In this document: piece by piece, positions 6,646 through 14,226 of the stretch | Layout: every line of letters begins with the position of its first letter | Numbering within the stretch: position 1 is the stretch's first letter | From: an uncultured Garciella sp. | GTDB lineage: Bacteria; Bacillota; Clostridia; Eubacteriales; Garciellaceae | Assembly: GCA_900555725.1 (NCBI GenBank) | Contig: USMD01000026.1 | Span: 1-19,330, forward strand | Reading direction: 5' to 3' | Length of the DNA: 19,330 nucleotides | The notes under the pieces: model-generated | Told to the model about the DNA's origin: nothing | Seen by the model: the letters and a program-made list of their open reading frames with translations, nothing else | Database searches by the model: none | Position numbers and translations under genes: made by a program

Positions 6646-9509
6646 GCTAGAGGATTATTTTTTAGTTGTAGGATTAGCTGTAAAGGCTCAGCCGGATTAT
6701 CTTTTTTCTTATCTTTCTCTTTTGAAGTATTATCGTCCCTTTTATCAGTACCCTCGTCTTGATTTTGGGGATTTCCATTATTTTTTGTATCATCATTTTC
6801 TTTATCATCATTGTCAATAATATCATTAATAATATCTTCCACAATATTTTCTTTTTTTATAGATATAGTTCCTGTAGCCACATCTACATAATCATGATCT
6901 TGATAGCGGAAAGATACTTTAGCAATAATATTAGCACTACCTTCTTTTAGACCTCTGATAATACCAGTATTTTTATCCATTATCTGAATTGCATCACTAT
7001 CTGTAGAAAATTCAACATTTGTAATTTTAATTGGTAGACCGTCCTTTGTATTTCCTTTAACTCCAAGTTGAACTTCTTCTCCTATCTGAATGGTATCTTT
7101 AGGTATTACGATTTGTAACTGGAAGATGGACCCATTTTTATTGTGGATATCACAGGTTCCAGCTGGTATGAAAGCATTTTTTTCTCCATTTGCTACATAA
7201 TTTGAATCTATTGGTTTTACTGGGCTTGGGAAACGGTCAGCAGGTTTTTTGATAAACACCCTTGATTTTACTAGCTCAGGAGGACAATATTCTGTTGCCA
7301 ATTTATTCGTGCTGGTATCTACTTTTAATTCAACATGATAATTATCTTTTGAAGTTGGGACAGTACCGTTAATAAACATTTCTGAAATTATTGTTGAACC
7401 CCGTGGATCCCGATAGGATAGCTCAGTAGGAAGTAATCCAGACACACTATCTACATTTGCAGATACAATTCCACCGGGATTAGCAGGAAATGTTTGACTT
7501 CCTTTATCTTTATAAATATCTCGCATTACGCTTTCCCACATAACTGCTGGACCTGGTTTTGAACCACCATATACACCAATATTAAGGAAATATTCCCTTC
7601 CATTGGCTACTACTTTATTGTCATCATAACCATACCAAACCGATGCAGTATACTTTGGAGTATATCCTACAAACCAGGCATCTTTTTGATTATTAGTAGT
7701 ACCGGTTTTTCCAGCGATTTCTATTCTAGGTACAGATATTGTTGTGGTCCCCCCTTTTACTACGTTTTTCAAAACATCTGTAATTAAGAAAGCGGTTTGA
7801 GCTGATATTACCTGAGTTTTTTTAGGCTTATTTTTTAGAATAATATTCCCACTGGGATCTACTACCTTTGTATAGAAGGTAGGTTCTACTCTTACCCCTT
7901 GATTGGGAAAAGCACTAAAAGCACTGGCCATAGCTAAGGGGGTTTGTCCCTTGGTATAACCTCCTAAAGCTAATGAACCATAACCCATATCATTGGGCTC
8001 ACCTTCTTTAGCAAATTCTAATCCAAACTTCTCACCATATTCTAGAGAAGTTTCAATTCCTATATCATACCAAGCTTGTACTGCTATAGTATTAATAGAA
8101 TTGGTTAAACCCTTCCGTATCGTTGTCATTCCCCTATGGGCACCAGCATTACCAGGAGTTTCACCACCTACCCGTATTGGAATATCATCATAAGTCGTTG
8201 CTAAAGTAATCTTTTTAGAGTCTATCCCTGGTGCGTAAACTGTTAATGGCTTTGTAGAGGAACCTATTTGAAAAGTCTTAAGGGCTCTATTTAAAGAACG
8301 ACTTTTTTCTTTATTTCGCCCACCTACAATGCCGGATACATAGCCAGTAGTATTATCAATGATAACCATGGCTCCTTCTGGAGTATAATTGACTTGTTTG
8401 GCAGATGAAGATTGGGATGGAAATAGGCTGTTCTTTTTAAAATTCTCATCCATAGCGGACTGTATTTTAGGATTTACGGTAGAATAAATTGTTAATCCTC
8501 CATTTATAAGATAACTGGTAGCTTCTTCCGTAGTGTAATGATATTTTTCTTTTAAATCATTTAAAACTTGTTCATAAACTGCATCAGTAAAATAAGAATA
8601 AATTGAATCATCTTTTGGTTTTACTAATCCTATTTTATTACTTTCTATCTGGTTTTTAGCTTGAAGATATTGATCTTCACTAATATATTCTAGCTCTTTC
8701 ATTTTTCCCAGTACAGTTAAAGCACGATCTCTATTTTTTGAGGAGTATGCTAAAGTTTTTCCGTCTTTTTCATAAGCAATCCCAAAGGAGTCATCTTTTT
8801 TTTCTTCTATTACATAGGGTTTATATGTAGTTGGGGCTTTTGGGATAGCAGCTAATACAGCAGCCTGAGCAATGGTTAACTCCCTTACATCTTTTCCAAA
8901 GTATGTTTCAGAGGCAGCTTGTATACCATGGGCATAGGCAAAATTAATTTTATTTAAATAAGATTCTAAAATTTGATCTTTTGTCATATTTTTTTCTAGC
9001 TGAATGGCTAAATAAGCTTCTTGTACTTTTCTCTTTAAACTTTTTTCAGAAGATAAATGAGTTAATTTAATCAGCTGTTGAGTAATTGTACTACCACCAG
9101 CTGCTGTAAGATCTCCGGCTTTTATTCCCTGAAGAGCGGCTTGTCCAATTCCCATAATGTCTACGCCTGCATGATCATAAAACCGTTCATCTTCTATAGA
9201 TATAAAAGCTTTTTGTACAATATCAGGTATTTTTTCAATGGAGACATTTTTTCTTTTTTCTTTTCCTTGGAACTCTTGGTAAAATTCATCATTGACATCA
9301 AGAATCGCAGAAGGCTCTATATATTGAAAATTTTCCATATTTAGTGGGGGTGCATCTTTGATATAGGAATAAGCCATTCCAGTGCCTATCCCTATTCCAA
9401 TAATGATAGTGACTAAAATGATAATGAATGCAAGACGCCAACCATTTATTTCTCCATTATGCCTTTGCCTATTTTTATTTATTCGTTTTCTTTGAATATT
9501 TTCACTCAT
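6621..9509 (-). CDS. Class A penicillin-binding protein (PBP1-type glycosyltransferase/transpeptidase)
   Basis: A bifunctional peptidoglycan synthase of 962 residues. A basic cytoplasmic start and one membrane anchor (residues 26-50) lead to a GT51 glycosyltransferase domain with catalytic E106 in IEDERFYDH and GGSTITQQL. The transpeptidase domain carries SSTK (nucleophile S417), SIN (471-473) and KTG (601-603). A bacterial Ig-like (BIG2) domain follows at about 815-900, then a low-complexity D/N/K-rich tail. The last residues, MRKLHH, and the TGA are encoded by repeat copy B, so the native end was probably altered. ATG 9509 follows AAGGAGGG at a normal distance. It is divergent from yunB. 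Most likely the main vegetative class A PBP. Confidence 0.95.
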   Translation of the reverse strand: MSENIQRKRINKNRQRHNGEINGWRLAFIIILVTIIIGIGIGTGMAYSYIKDAPPLNMENFQYIEPSAILDVNDEFYQEFQGKEKRKNVSIEKIPDIVQKAFISIEDERFYDHAGVDIMGIGQAALQGIKAGDLTAAGGSTITQQLIKLTHLSSEKSLKRKVQEAYLAIQLEKNMTKDQILESYLNKINFAYAHGIQAASETYFGKDVRELTIAQAAVLAAIPKAPTTYKPYVIEEKKDDSFGIAYEKDGKTLAYSSKNRDRALTVLGKMKELEYISEDQYLQAKNQIESNKIGLVKPKDDSIYSYFTDAVYEQVLNDLKEKYHYTTEEATSYLINGGLTIYSTVNPKIQSAMDENFKKNSLFPSQSSSAKQVNYTPEGAMVIIDNTTGYVSGIVGGRNKEKSRSLNRALKTFQIGSSTKPLTVYAPGIDSKKITLATTYDDIPIRVGGETPGNAGAHRGMTTIRKGLTNSINTIAVQAWYDIGIETSLEYGEKFGLEFAKEGEPNDMGYGSLALGGYTKGQTPLAMASAFSAFPNQGVRVEPTFYTKVVDPSGNIILKNKPKKTQVISAQTAFLITDVLKNVVKGGTTTISVPRIEIAGKTGTTNNQKDAWFVGYTPKYTASVWYGYDDNKVVANGREYFLNIGVYGGSKPGPAVMWESVMRDIYKDKGSQTFPANPGGIVSANVDSVSGLLPTELSYRDPRGSTIISEMFINGTVPTSKDNYHVELKVDTSTNKLATEYCPPELVKSRVFIKKPADRFPSPVKPIDSNYVANGEKNAFIPAGTCDIHNKNGSIFQLQIVIPKDTIQIGEEVQLGVKGNTKDGLPIKITNVEFSTDSDAIQIMDKNTGIIRGLKEGSANIIAKVSFRYQDHDYVDVATGTISIKKENIVEDIINDIIDNDDKENDDTKNNGNPQNQDEGTDKRDDNTSKEKDKKKDNPAEPLQLILQLKNNPLANMRKLHH

Positions 9510-9562
9510 TTTTTCCCTCCTTGTTCATTAAAGTAAAACTTGTTAAATAGGGGGTAGCATAA

Positions 9563-9611
9563 ATAATATGCATGATAGCATATTATAGTAACAATTATAA
9601 CATATAAACAA
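9563..9611 (-). promoter_or_regulatory. Promoter of the PBP gene with overlapping palindrome
   Basis: On the minus strand -35 TTGTTT (9606-9611) and -10 TATAAT (9582-9587) are 18 bases apart. A perfect 9-bp inverted repeat, ATAATATGC (9563-9571) and GCATATTAT (9578-9586), overlaps the -10 and start region, a usual place for a repressor site. Another TATAAT upstream lacks a good -35. Confidence 0.5.
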
Positions 9612-9713
9612 TATAGATTAATAATTTTATTATGAAATCTATTGGTATTTTAGACAAAGTTTAGATATTTTAAGTGGGATTTAATAAAAATAAATCATCA
9701 AAAATGAATCTGA

Positions 9714-9720
9714 CATACAT
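9714..9720 (+). promoter_or_regulatory. Candidate sigma-E -10 element for yunB
   Basis: CATACAT matches the sigma-E -10 consensus (CATACANT) well. The region 14-15 bases upstream (AAATCATC) only partly resembles the -35. Bacillus yunB belongs to the sigma-E regulon, so the assignment fits. The ATG lies 26 bases downstream. Confidence 0.45.
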
Positions 9721-9745
9721 ATATTAATGAGAAGGGGGAACAGCT

Positions 9746-10429
9746 ATGGGAAAAAGAAGAAAAATATATAGAAAAAATTATAAGCCCTTTCTTATTGTTA
9801 TTTTTTGTTTAGCTATAGTTTTATACGCTTTTATATTTGTCGATCGTCAAATTCGACCAACAATAGAAGCGTTATCAGAAGTACAGGCCAGGATTATAGG
9901 AACACAAGCCATAAATGACGGGGTAAGAGAGGTTATAGAATCAGGGATACAATATGAGGACTTAGTGAATGTGATGAAAGATCAACAGGGTAATATTACC
10001 TTAATGCAAGCTAATACAGTAGAAATTAATAAAATCTCTTCTAATATTACAAGCGCTGTTCAAGAAAAAATGGAGGTAGTAACTAAAAGAAAATTAAAAA
10101 TTCCATTGGGAAATATTTTGGGAAGTCAAGTTTTATCGAGTTATGGACCTAAACTTAGTGTTGAAATTACACCGGCAGGATCTGTAATTGTTGATTTTTA
10201 CACAGAATTTAAGGAAGCAGGAATTAATCAAACAATGCATAGAATTTATATTCAAGTAGAGACAAAGGTACAAATTATTGCTCCATTATCGAGTAAGCCA
10301 GTGGATATTGTCTCTAGTGTACCTATTGCAGAAACAGTGATTGTAGGAAAAGTACCAAAAAACTATGTCAATGTTCCTGATTTTGAGGATAAAGATTTTC
10401 TGGAGTTTGTACCAGAAGACTTAGAGTAA
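9746..10429 (+). CDS. yunB: Sporulation protein YunB
   Basis: A 227-residue protein with a basic N-terminus, one membrane segment (about residues 14-32) and an extracytoplasmic domain. The phrases RPTIEALSEVQARIIGTQAINDGV and the later PLGNILGSQVLSSYGPKL are typical of YunB. In Bacillus it is a mother-cell protein under sigma-E needed for efficient spore formation; its biochemical role is unknown. ATG 9746 follows GAAGGGGGAA. A sigma-E-like -10 is visible just upstream. It is divergent from the PBP gene and appears to be a single-gene unit. Confidence 0.88.
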   Translation: MGKRRKIYRKNYKPFLIVIFCLAIVLYAFIFVDRQIRPTIEALSEVQARIIGTQAINDGVREVIESGIQYEDLVNVMKDQQGNITLMQANTVEINKISSNITSAVQEKMEVVTKRKLKIPLGNILGSQVLSSYGPKLSVEITPAGSVIVDFYTEFKEAGINQTMHRIYIQVETKVQIIAPLSSKPVDIVSSVPIAETVIVGKVPKNYVNVPDFEDKDFLEFVPEDLE

Positions 10430-10565
10430 AATCAATCTGTTGTGCTAAAAAAAGAGGGTATTTTTCTAAATCGTGCAGTGAAGACATTTATCCCTTAAAT
10501 TAATTAGCACAATGGGTAAACTTATAATAAAGGAATGAAAACAATAGATAATGTAAAAACTAATT

Positions 10566-10594
10566 TTGAAAAAGTTTAAATAGAAATATATAGT
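10566..10594 (+). promoter_or_regulatory. Sigma-A promoter of the dihydroorotate-dehydrogenase-like gene
   Basis: TTGAAA (10566-10571), a 17-base spacer and TATAGT (10589-10594) make a good vegetative promoter 32 bases before the ATG, implying transcription apart from yunB. Confidence 0.65.
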
Positions 10595-10626
10595 ATTTCA
10601 AAAATCAAATGAAATGAGGGATTATA

Positions 10627-11517
10627 ATGGATTTGAAAACAAGTCTTTCAGGATTAACCTTTAAAAATCCATTGATGCCAGCATCTGGACCATTAGTAGG
10701 AGATGCAAAAAAAATATTAGTAATGCAAGATAAAGGTGTTGGAGCTGTTGTATCTAAGACCATTTCTATTGAAGGAGCAAAGGTTCCTAAACCTTGTATT
10801 ATTACAAAAAAGAACTATATTATGAATTCAGAATTATGGTCAGAATACTCATTAGATAGATGGATCAATGAATTTTTGCCTAAAATAAAAGAAAAACTAA
10901 AAATTCCTTTTATGATCAGTGTAGGATATGCAAAAGAAGATATGGAAATCTTAATACCAGCTTTGGATCCTTATGCAGATGCTTTTGAAGTTTCTACCCA
11001 TTATGTAGGAAAAGATTTATCTATAATAGAAGAAATAGTAAAAACCATTCGTTCTTTAACGGATAAGCCATTTTTTATGAAGGTTAGTCCACATATGCCT
11101 GATCCAGTTGCTTTTAGCAAGATAGTATTAAGGGCTGAAGGAAATGGGATTGTAGCAATTAATTCATTAGGTCCTGCTATGGACATTGATTTAAAAAGCC
11201 GTTCTGTTACTATAGGTAATAAGCGAGGAGAAGTATGGATATCTGGTCCTGTAATTAAACCTGTTGCTTTAGCTTTTATATCTCGAATTAAAAGGGAAGT
11301 GCCTGAGTGTCCTATTATTGGAGTAGGAGGAATTTCTAGTGCAGAGGATGTTTTGGAATTTTTATTAGCAGGAGCTAATGCAGTTCAAATGCTTTCCTCT
11401 GCTATATTGTACGGACTGGATTTATATGAAAAAATTATTGCCGATTTGCCTAAAGCTTTGACTAAATATGGCTTTGATAGTATAGAACAAGTAATAGAAA
11501 CCCCTATTAATATTTGA
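10627..11517 (+). CDS. Dihydroorotate-dehydrogenase-like FMN protein with atypical active-site loop
   Basis: A 296-residue TIM-barrel flavoprotein of the class 1 dihydroorotate dehydrogenase superfamily. Family features include NPLMPASGP near residue 14, MKVSPH with K152, an NSLG motif, SGPVIKPVAL and a C-terminal FMN-phosphate site (GVGGISSAEDVLEFLLAGANAVQ in two pieces). However, where PyrD and PreA enzymes have the substrate/catalytic loop N-x-SCPN or N-x-SCPH, this protein reads EVSTHYVG (residues 121-128), without the catalytic cysteine. Activity on dihydroorotate is therefore doubtful, and no other pyr gene is nearby. It may act on another substrate. Its promoter is separate from yunB; its stop codon lies in repeat copy C. 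Confidence 0.85.
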   Translation: MDLKTSLSGLTFKNPLMPASGPLVGDAKKILVMQDKGVGAVVSKTISIEGAKVPKPCIITKKNYIMNSELWSEYSLDRWINEFLPKIKEKLKIPFMISVGYAKEDMEILIPALDPYADAFEVSTHYVGKDLSIIEEIVKTIRSLTDKPFFMKVSPHMPDPVAFSKIVLRAEGNGIVAINSLGPAMDIDLKSRSVTIGNKRGEVWISGPVIKPVALAFISRIKREVPECPIIGVGGISSAEDVLEFLLAGANAVQMLSSAILYGLDLYEKIIADLPKALTKYGFDSIEQVIETPINI

Positions 11518-11547
11518 GAAAATTCTTATTTGTACAACTTCCTCAAT
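11513..11547 (-). repeat. Interspersed repeat copy C (single core unit)
   Basis: A 35-base unit that on the minus strand runs from TGAGGAAGTTGTACAAAT to TTTTCTCAAA; the two ends are roughly complementary. It matches copy A (108-142) at 29 of 35. Here it has no long arms. It supplies the TGA stop of the flavoprotein gene. Confidence 0.7.
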
Positions 11548-11587
11548 ATCTTAAAAATTCATAGAATTTTACAAATTATATTTTTAC

Positions 11588-11612
11588 AGAGAGTGTAATG
11601 CTCTCTTTTTTG
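11588..11612 (+). terminator. Intrinsic terminator after the flavoprotein gene
   Basis: AGAGAG (11588-11593) and CTCTCT (11601-11606) pair around a 7-base loop, followed by a U run. The T-rich end runs straight into the next promoter. Confidence 0.75.
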
Positions 11613-11619
11613 GTATAAT
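11611..11619 (+). promoter_or_regulatory. Extended -10 promoter of the YigZ-family gene
   Basis: TGGTATAAT is an extended -10 (TGN plus perfect TATAAT); no convincing -35 is seen. A start near 11626 would exclude the ATG at 11618 and favour the one at 11651. Confidence 0.55.
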
Positions 11620-11650
11620 GATAGTATCACAAAGAGGAGGCATTGAACAT

Positions 11651-12283
11651 ATGGGGCAACAATATTTATCAATAAAAGATCCAGTGAAGGAAGTTGAAAT
11701 TATAGAAAAATCTAAGTTTATCGCGCAGGCTTTTCCTGTACGCACAGAAGAGGAAGCTATTGGGATTCTAAATCAGATTAAAAAAGAGTATTATAAGGCA
11801 ACCCATAATGTGCCAGCGTACATTATAGGAGAAAAACAGGAAATTCAAAAATGCTCTGACGATGGGGAACCAAGTGGTACTGCAGGAATCCCTATATTAG
11901 AAATTATAAAAAAAGAAAATTTAACAAATACTCTAATTATAGTAACAAGATATTTTGGGGGAATAAAATTAGGAGCAGGTGGTTTAATTAGGACTTATGC
12001 CCATATGGCAAAAAAGGCTATTAGTTATAGTAAAATTATAAAATATGTTCTTTGTGAAAAAATAGTAGTTATTATTGATTATACATATTGGGGAAAATTG
12101 GAGAATAAATGTAATATCCTTGGATTTCATATTGATAAAATAGATTTTTTAGAAAAGGTTTATGTGCATTTTCATTTACAGAAAAATCAGAAGGGGATGT
12201 TTTGTAAATTGGTTGAAGAGATTACCAATGGAGAAGGAGATATTCGTTTATTGGGAGAAGAATATATTTCCATATCTATATAA
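11651..12283 (+). CDS. YigZ/IMPACT family protein
   Basis: A 210-residue member of the UPF0029/IMPACT family (YigZ in E. coli, YvyE in Bacillus). The N-terminal domain has the family signatures CSDDGEPSGTAGIP and VTRYFGGIKLGAGGLIRTY; the C-terminal part is the EF-G-domain-V-like region. Eukaryotic IMPACT acts on translational control through Gcn2; bacterial function is not firmly defined, though RNA/ribosome links are suspected. The frame opens at 11618, but the promoter TATAAT overlaps that site; ATG 11651 lies 10 bases from GAGGAGG (11634-11640) and gives the usual N-terminus. Convergent with the TauE pair. Confidence 0.92.
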   Translation: MGQQYLSIKDPVKEVEIIEKSKFIAQAFPVRTEEEAIGILNQIKKEYYKATHNVPAYIIGEKQEIQKCSDDGEPSGTAGIPILEIIKKENLTNTLIIVTRYFGGIKLGAGGLIRTYAHMAKKAISYSKIIKYVLCEKIVVIIDYTYWGKLENKCNILGFHIDKIDFLEKVYVHFHLQKNQKGMFCKLVEEITNGEGDIRLLGEEYISISI

Positions 12284-12320
12284 AAAAAGAGAGATAAAGA
12301 AATTTATTTCTTTTTTTCTC
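12282..12320 (-). terminator. Terminator of the TauE pair, overlapping its last codons
   Basis: On the minus strand a 14-position AT-rich stem (arms 12307-12320 and 12289-12302, one mismatch, one G-U) with loop TAAA is followed by seven U residues (12282-12288). Because the yigZ-like gene ends at 12283, it could also slow transcription from that side. Confidence 0.6.
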
Positions 12321-12669
12321 CCTTTGCTTTGCAAAATATTTGATATAATCCCATTATAAGAAGAAATATTCCAAAAAATTTTTTAAGGTATTCTGAAGAA
12401 ATAGAAACTGCTAACATAGATCCTAATAAGGCACCAATTAATCCAGGAATAATAAGATGTAATGCAATTTTTATATCAATGTTTTTATTTTTTAAGTGAA
12501 TTATAATGGCAACAATACTTAAGGGTATAAAAGATAAAAGATTTATGCTTTGGGCAATCTGTTGTTCTATATGAAAGAAAAAGATTAAAATAGGGATTAA
12601 AATAGTTCCTCCACCAATTCCCATTCCGCCTAAAAAACCAGAAAAAATACCAATAATAATATAAATCAA
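12304..12669 (-). CDS. TauE/SafE-type membrane transporter, second half
   Basis: A 121-residue membrane protein that corresponds to one repeat of the TauE/SafE (DUF81) family of anion/sulfite exporters. It opens with the family signature SGFLGGMGIGGGTILIP and holds about four hydrophobic segments, ending in a short basic tail (KAKGEKKK). Full-length relatives carry two such repeats in about 250 residues. Its TTG start (12669) directly follows the TAA of the upstream half in the same reading frame; a weak ribosome site (AGGATGGTG) precedes it. The two halves probably pair in the membrane. Sulfite or another sulfur anion is the usual family substrate, unproven here. Confidence 0.82.
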   Translation of the reverse strand: MIYIIIGIFSGFLGGMGIGGGTILIPILIFFFHIEQQIAQSINLLSFIPLSIVAIIIHLKNKNIDIKIALHLIIPGLIGALLGSMLAVSISSEYLKKFFGIFLLIMGLYQIFCKAKGEKKK

Positions 12670-13032
12670 TTAAAACACCATCCTAATTGCAGCAATAATC
12701 ATAAATATTCCAAAGATCTTTCTTAACCATTTGTTAGGAATCTTATTTAAAGTTTTTGCACCAATATAAGATCCAATGGTTGCTCCTATGGATACTTTTA
12801 TAGTATTTGGAAAATCTATAAGATGATTGTTAAAATATACAATAGAACTCAGGATGCTTAAAGGAAGGATAATCATTAAAGCTGTGGCATGAGCTCTATG
12901 TTGAGCCAGCCCTAAAATAAAAACAAGCCCTGGGACTACAATAATGCCGCCTCCTGAGCCGAATAATCCATTTATAAAACCTGAAAGCAATCCAATCATA
13001 GAAGATTTTATAATGATGTTTTTGTTTGCCAT
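12670..13032 (-). CDS. TauE/SafE-type membrane transporter, first half
   Basis: A 120-residue protein equivalent to the other TauE/SafE repeat. The signature SGFINGLFGSGGGIIVVPGLVF is near the N-terminus, and about four membrane segments follow. ATG 13032 has AAGGTTGGTG upstream, and a perfect -10 hexamer (TATAAT, about 13086-13091, minus strand) lies 5' but without a good -35. The stop TAA (12670-12672) is followed immediately, in frame, by the TTG of the second half, so translation is likely coupled. It is divergent from cysteine synthase, which supports a sulfur role. Confidence 0.82.
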   Translation of the reverse strand: MANKNIIIKSSMIGLLSGFINGLFGSGGGIIVVPGLVFILGLAQHRAHATALMIILPLSILSSIVYFNNHLIDFPNTIKVSIGATIGSYIGAKTLNKIPNKWLRKIFGIFMIIAAIRMVF

Positions 13033-13119
13033 TTTGCACCAACCTTATTTTCTCTTTTCTTTATGTTTTGTTGATAGGGCTTTTATTATACAATATCTTG
13101 ACTAAAAAATGTTTTTTAA

Positions 13120-13140
13120 ATGAGGAAATTGCATAAAATA
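13120..13140 (+). repeat. Interspersed repeat copy D (fragment)
   Basis: ATGAGGAAATTGCAT (13120-13134) is identical to 15 bases of copy B on its minus strand, and AAAATACTAGGA beyond it still resembles the core. No arms are present. The ATG of this fragment is in frame with cysK and would add a false MRKLHK leader. Confidence 0.55.
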
Positions 13141-13161
13141 CTAGGAAATGGAGGGAAAAAA

Positions 13162-14085
13162 TTGAAAGTAGTAAATAGTATTATTGAACTCATTGGTGAA
13201 ACACCGATGATAAAGTTGCATAAAATCTTTGAGAGAGAAAGTGCTGATATTTATTTAAAATTAGAAAGTTTTAATCCAGGTAGCAGCGTAAAGGACAGAA
13301 TTGCCTTGAATATGATTGAAGTCGCAGAAAAGGAAGGTAAACTGACAGAGAAAAGCACTATTATTGAACCTACCAGTGGAAATACAGGTATTGGATTAGC
13401 TATGGTAGGGGCAGCTAAAGGATACAATGTAATCATGGTAATGCCTGATACTATGAGTCTAGAAAGAAGGAATTTATTACAAGCATATGGAGCAAAATTA
13501 GTTTTGACGTCTGGAGAAAGGGGAATGAAAGGTGCTATTGAAAAGGCAAATCAATTGGTAGAAGAACACTCAGATTATTTTATGCCCCAACAATTTGAAA
13601 ATCCGAATAACCCAGGTATTCATATGAAAACCACTGCAAGAGAAATATTAGAACAAATGGACTATCAAATAGATGCATTTGTAGCTGGTGTTGGTTCAGG
13701 GGGGACTATAACAGGGGTAGGTAAAGCATTGAAGGAAAAACTTGATAATATCAAAATAATAGCAGTAGAACCTGCTAATTCTGCAGTACTATCTGGGGGT
13801 GTACCTAGTCCCCATAGAATTCAGGGAATTGGAGCAGGATTTATACCAAAAGTTTTAGATACAAATATATATGATAAAGTGACCAAAGTAAAAGATGAAG
13901 ATGCTATGAAAGTATCAAGACTATTGGCTAGAAAAGAGGGTATATTATCAGGAATTTCTACTGGTGCAGCAGTTTATGCTGCTATGCAGACAGCAAGGGA
14001 ATTAGGAAAGGGTAAAAGAGTTGTAACAATAGCTCCAGACTCTGGGGAAAGGTATTTAAGCACATCTTTGTTTAAAAAAGAATAA
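13162..14085 (+). CDS. cysK: Cysteine synthase A (O-acetylserine sulfhydrylase)
   Basis: A PLP enzyme that makes L-cysteine from O-acetylserine and sulfide. From the chosen start it is 307 residues. The PLP lysine is K44 in SSVKDRIAL; the phosphate-binding loops PTSGNTGIG and GVGSGGTITGVG and the C-terminal PDSGERYLST are intact. The frame extends upstream to ATG 13120, but those 14 codons come from repeat fragment D; TTG 13162 lies 6-7 bases after GGAGGG (13150-13155) and gives the usual start KVVNSIIELIGETP. Divergent from the TauE pair. No T-box or S-box was found ahead of it. CysM-type specificity is possible but the motifs favour CysK. Confidence 0.95.
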   Translation: MKVVNSIIELIGETPMIKLHKIFERESADIYLKLESFNPGSSVKDRIALNMIEVAEKEGKLTEKSTIIEPTSGNTGIGLAMVGAAKGYNVIMVMPDTMSLERRNLLQAYGAKLVLTSGERGMKGAIEKANQLVEEHSDYFMPQQFENPNNPGIHMKTTAREILEQMDYQIDAFVAGVGSGGTITGVGKALKEKLDNIKIIAVEPANSAVLSGGVPSPHRIQGIGAGFIPKVLDTNIYDKVTKVKDEDAMKVSRLLARKEGILSGISTGAAVYAAMQTARELGKGKRVVTIAPDSGERYLSTSLFKKE

Positions 14086-14151
14086 TGATAAAATATTAAG
14101 TCCCTAATTCAGATAGTAAAAATCCCTTTATTGTAGGGAATTGATGAAATA

Positions 14152-14180
14152 TTGCAGTAGTAATTCTATTATGCTACAAT
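14152..14180 (+). promoter_or_regulatory. Sigma-A promoter of yebC
   Basis: TTGCAG (14152-14157), 17 bases, TACAAT (14175-14180), 46 bases before the yebC ATG. Just upstream TCCCTA (14101-14106) and TAGGGA (about 14134-14139) could pair as a weak terminator for cysK. Confidence 0.65.
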
Positions 14181-14226
14181 ATTTATGCTTTATAAAATTA
14201 TTTTTTAGCAATTAGGGGGAAATATC

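Noticed and set aside
11618..11650. An upstream ATG for the YigZ-family gene
   Set aside because: It overlaps the -10 TATAAT and precedes the probable transcription start and the Shine-Dalgarno site.
12162..12359. A 65-codon ORF over the end of the YigZ-family gene
   Set aside because: It is an out-of-frame shadow of the YigZ gene and the intergenic A/T tract, with no start signal.
13120..13161. A 14-residue N-terminal extension of cysteine synthase
   Set aside because: It is read from a repeat fragment, lacks a ribosome site before its ATG, and is absent from the family; TTG 13162 has a good Shine-Dalgarno site.
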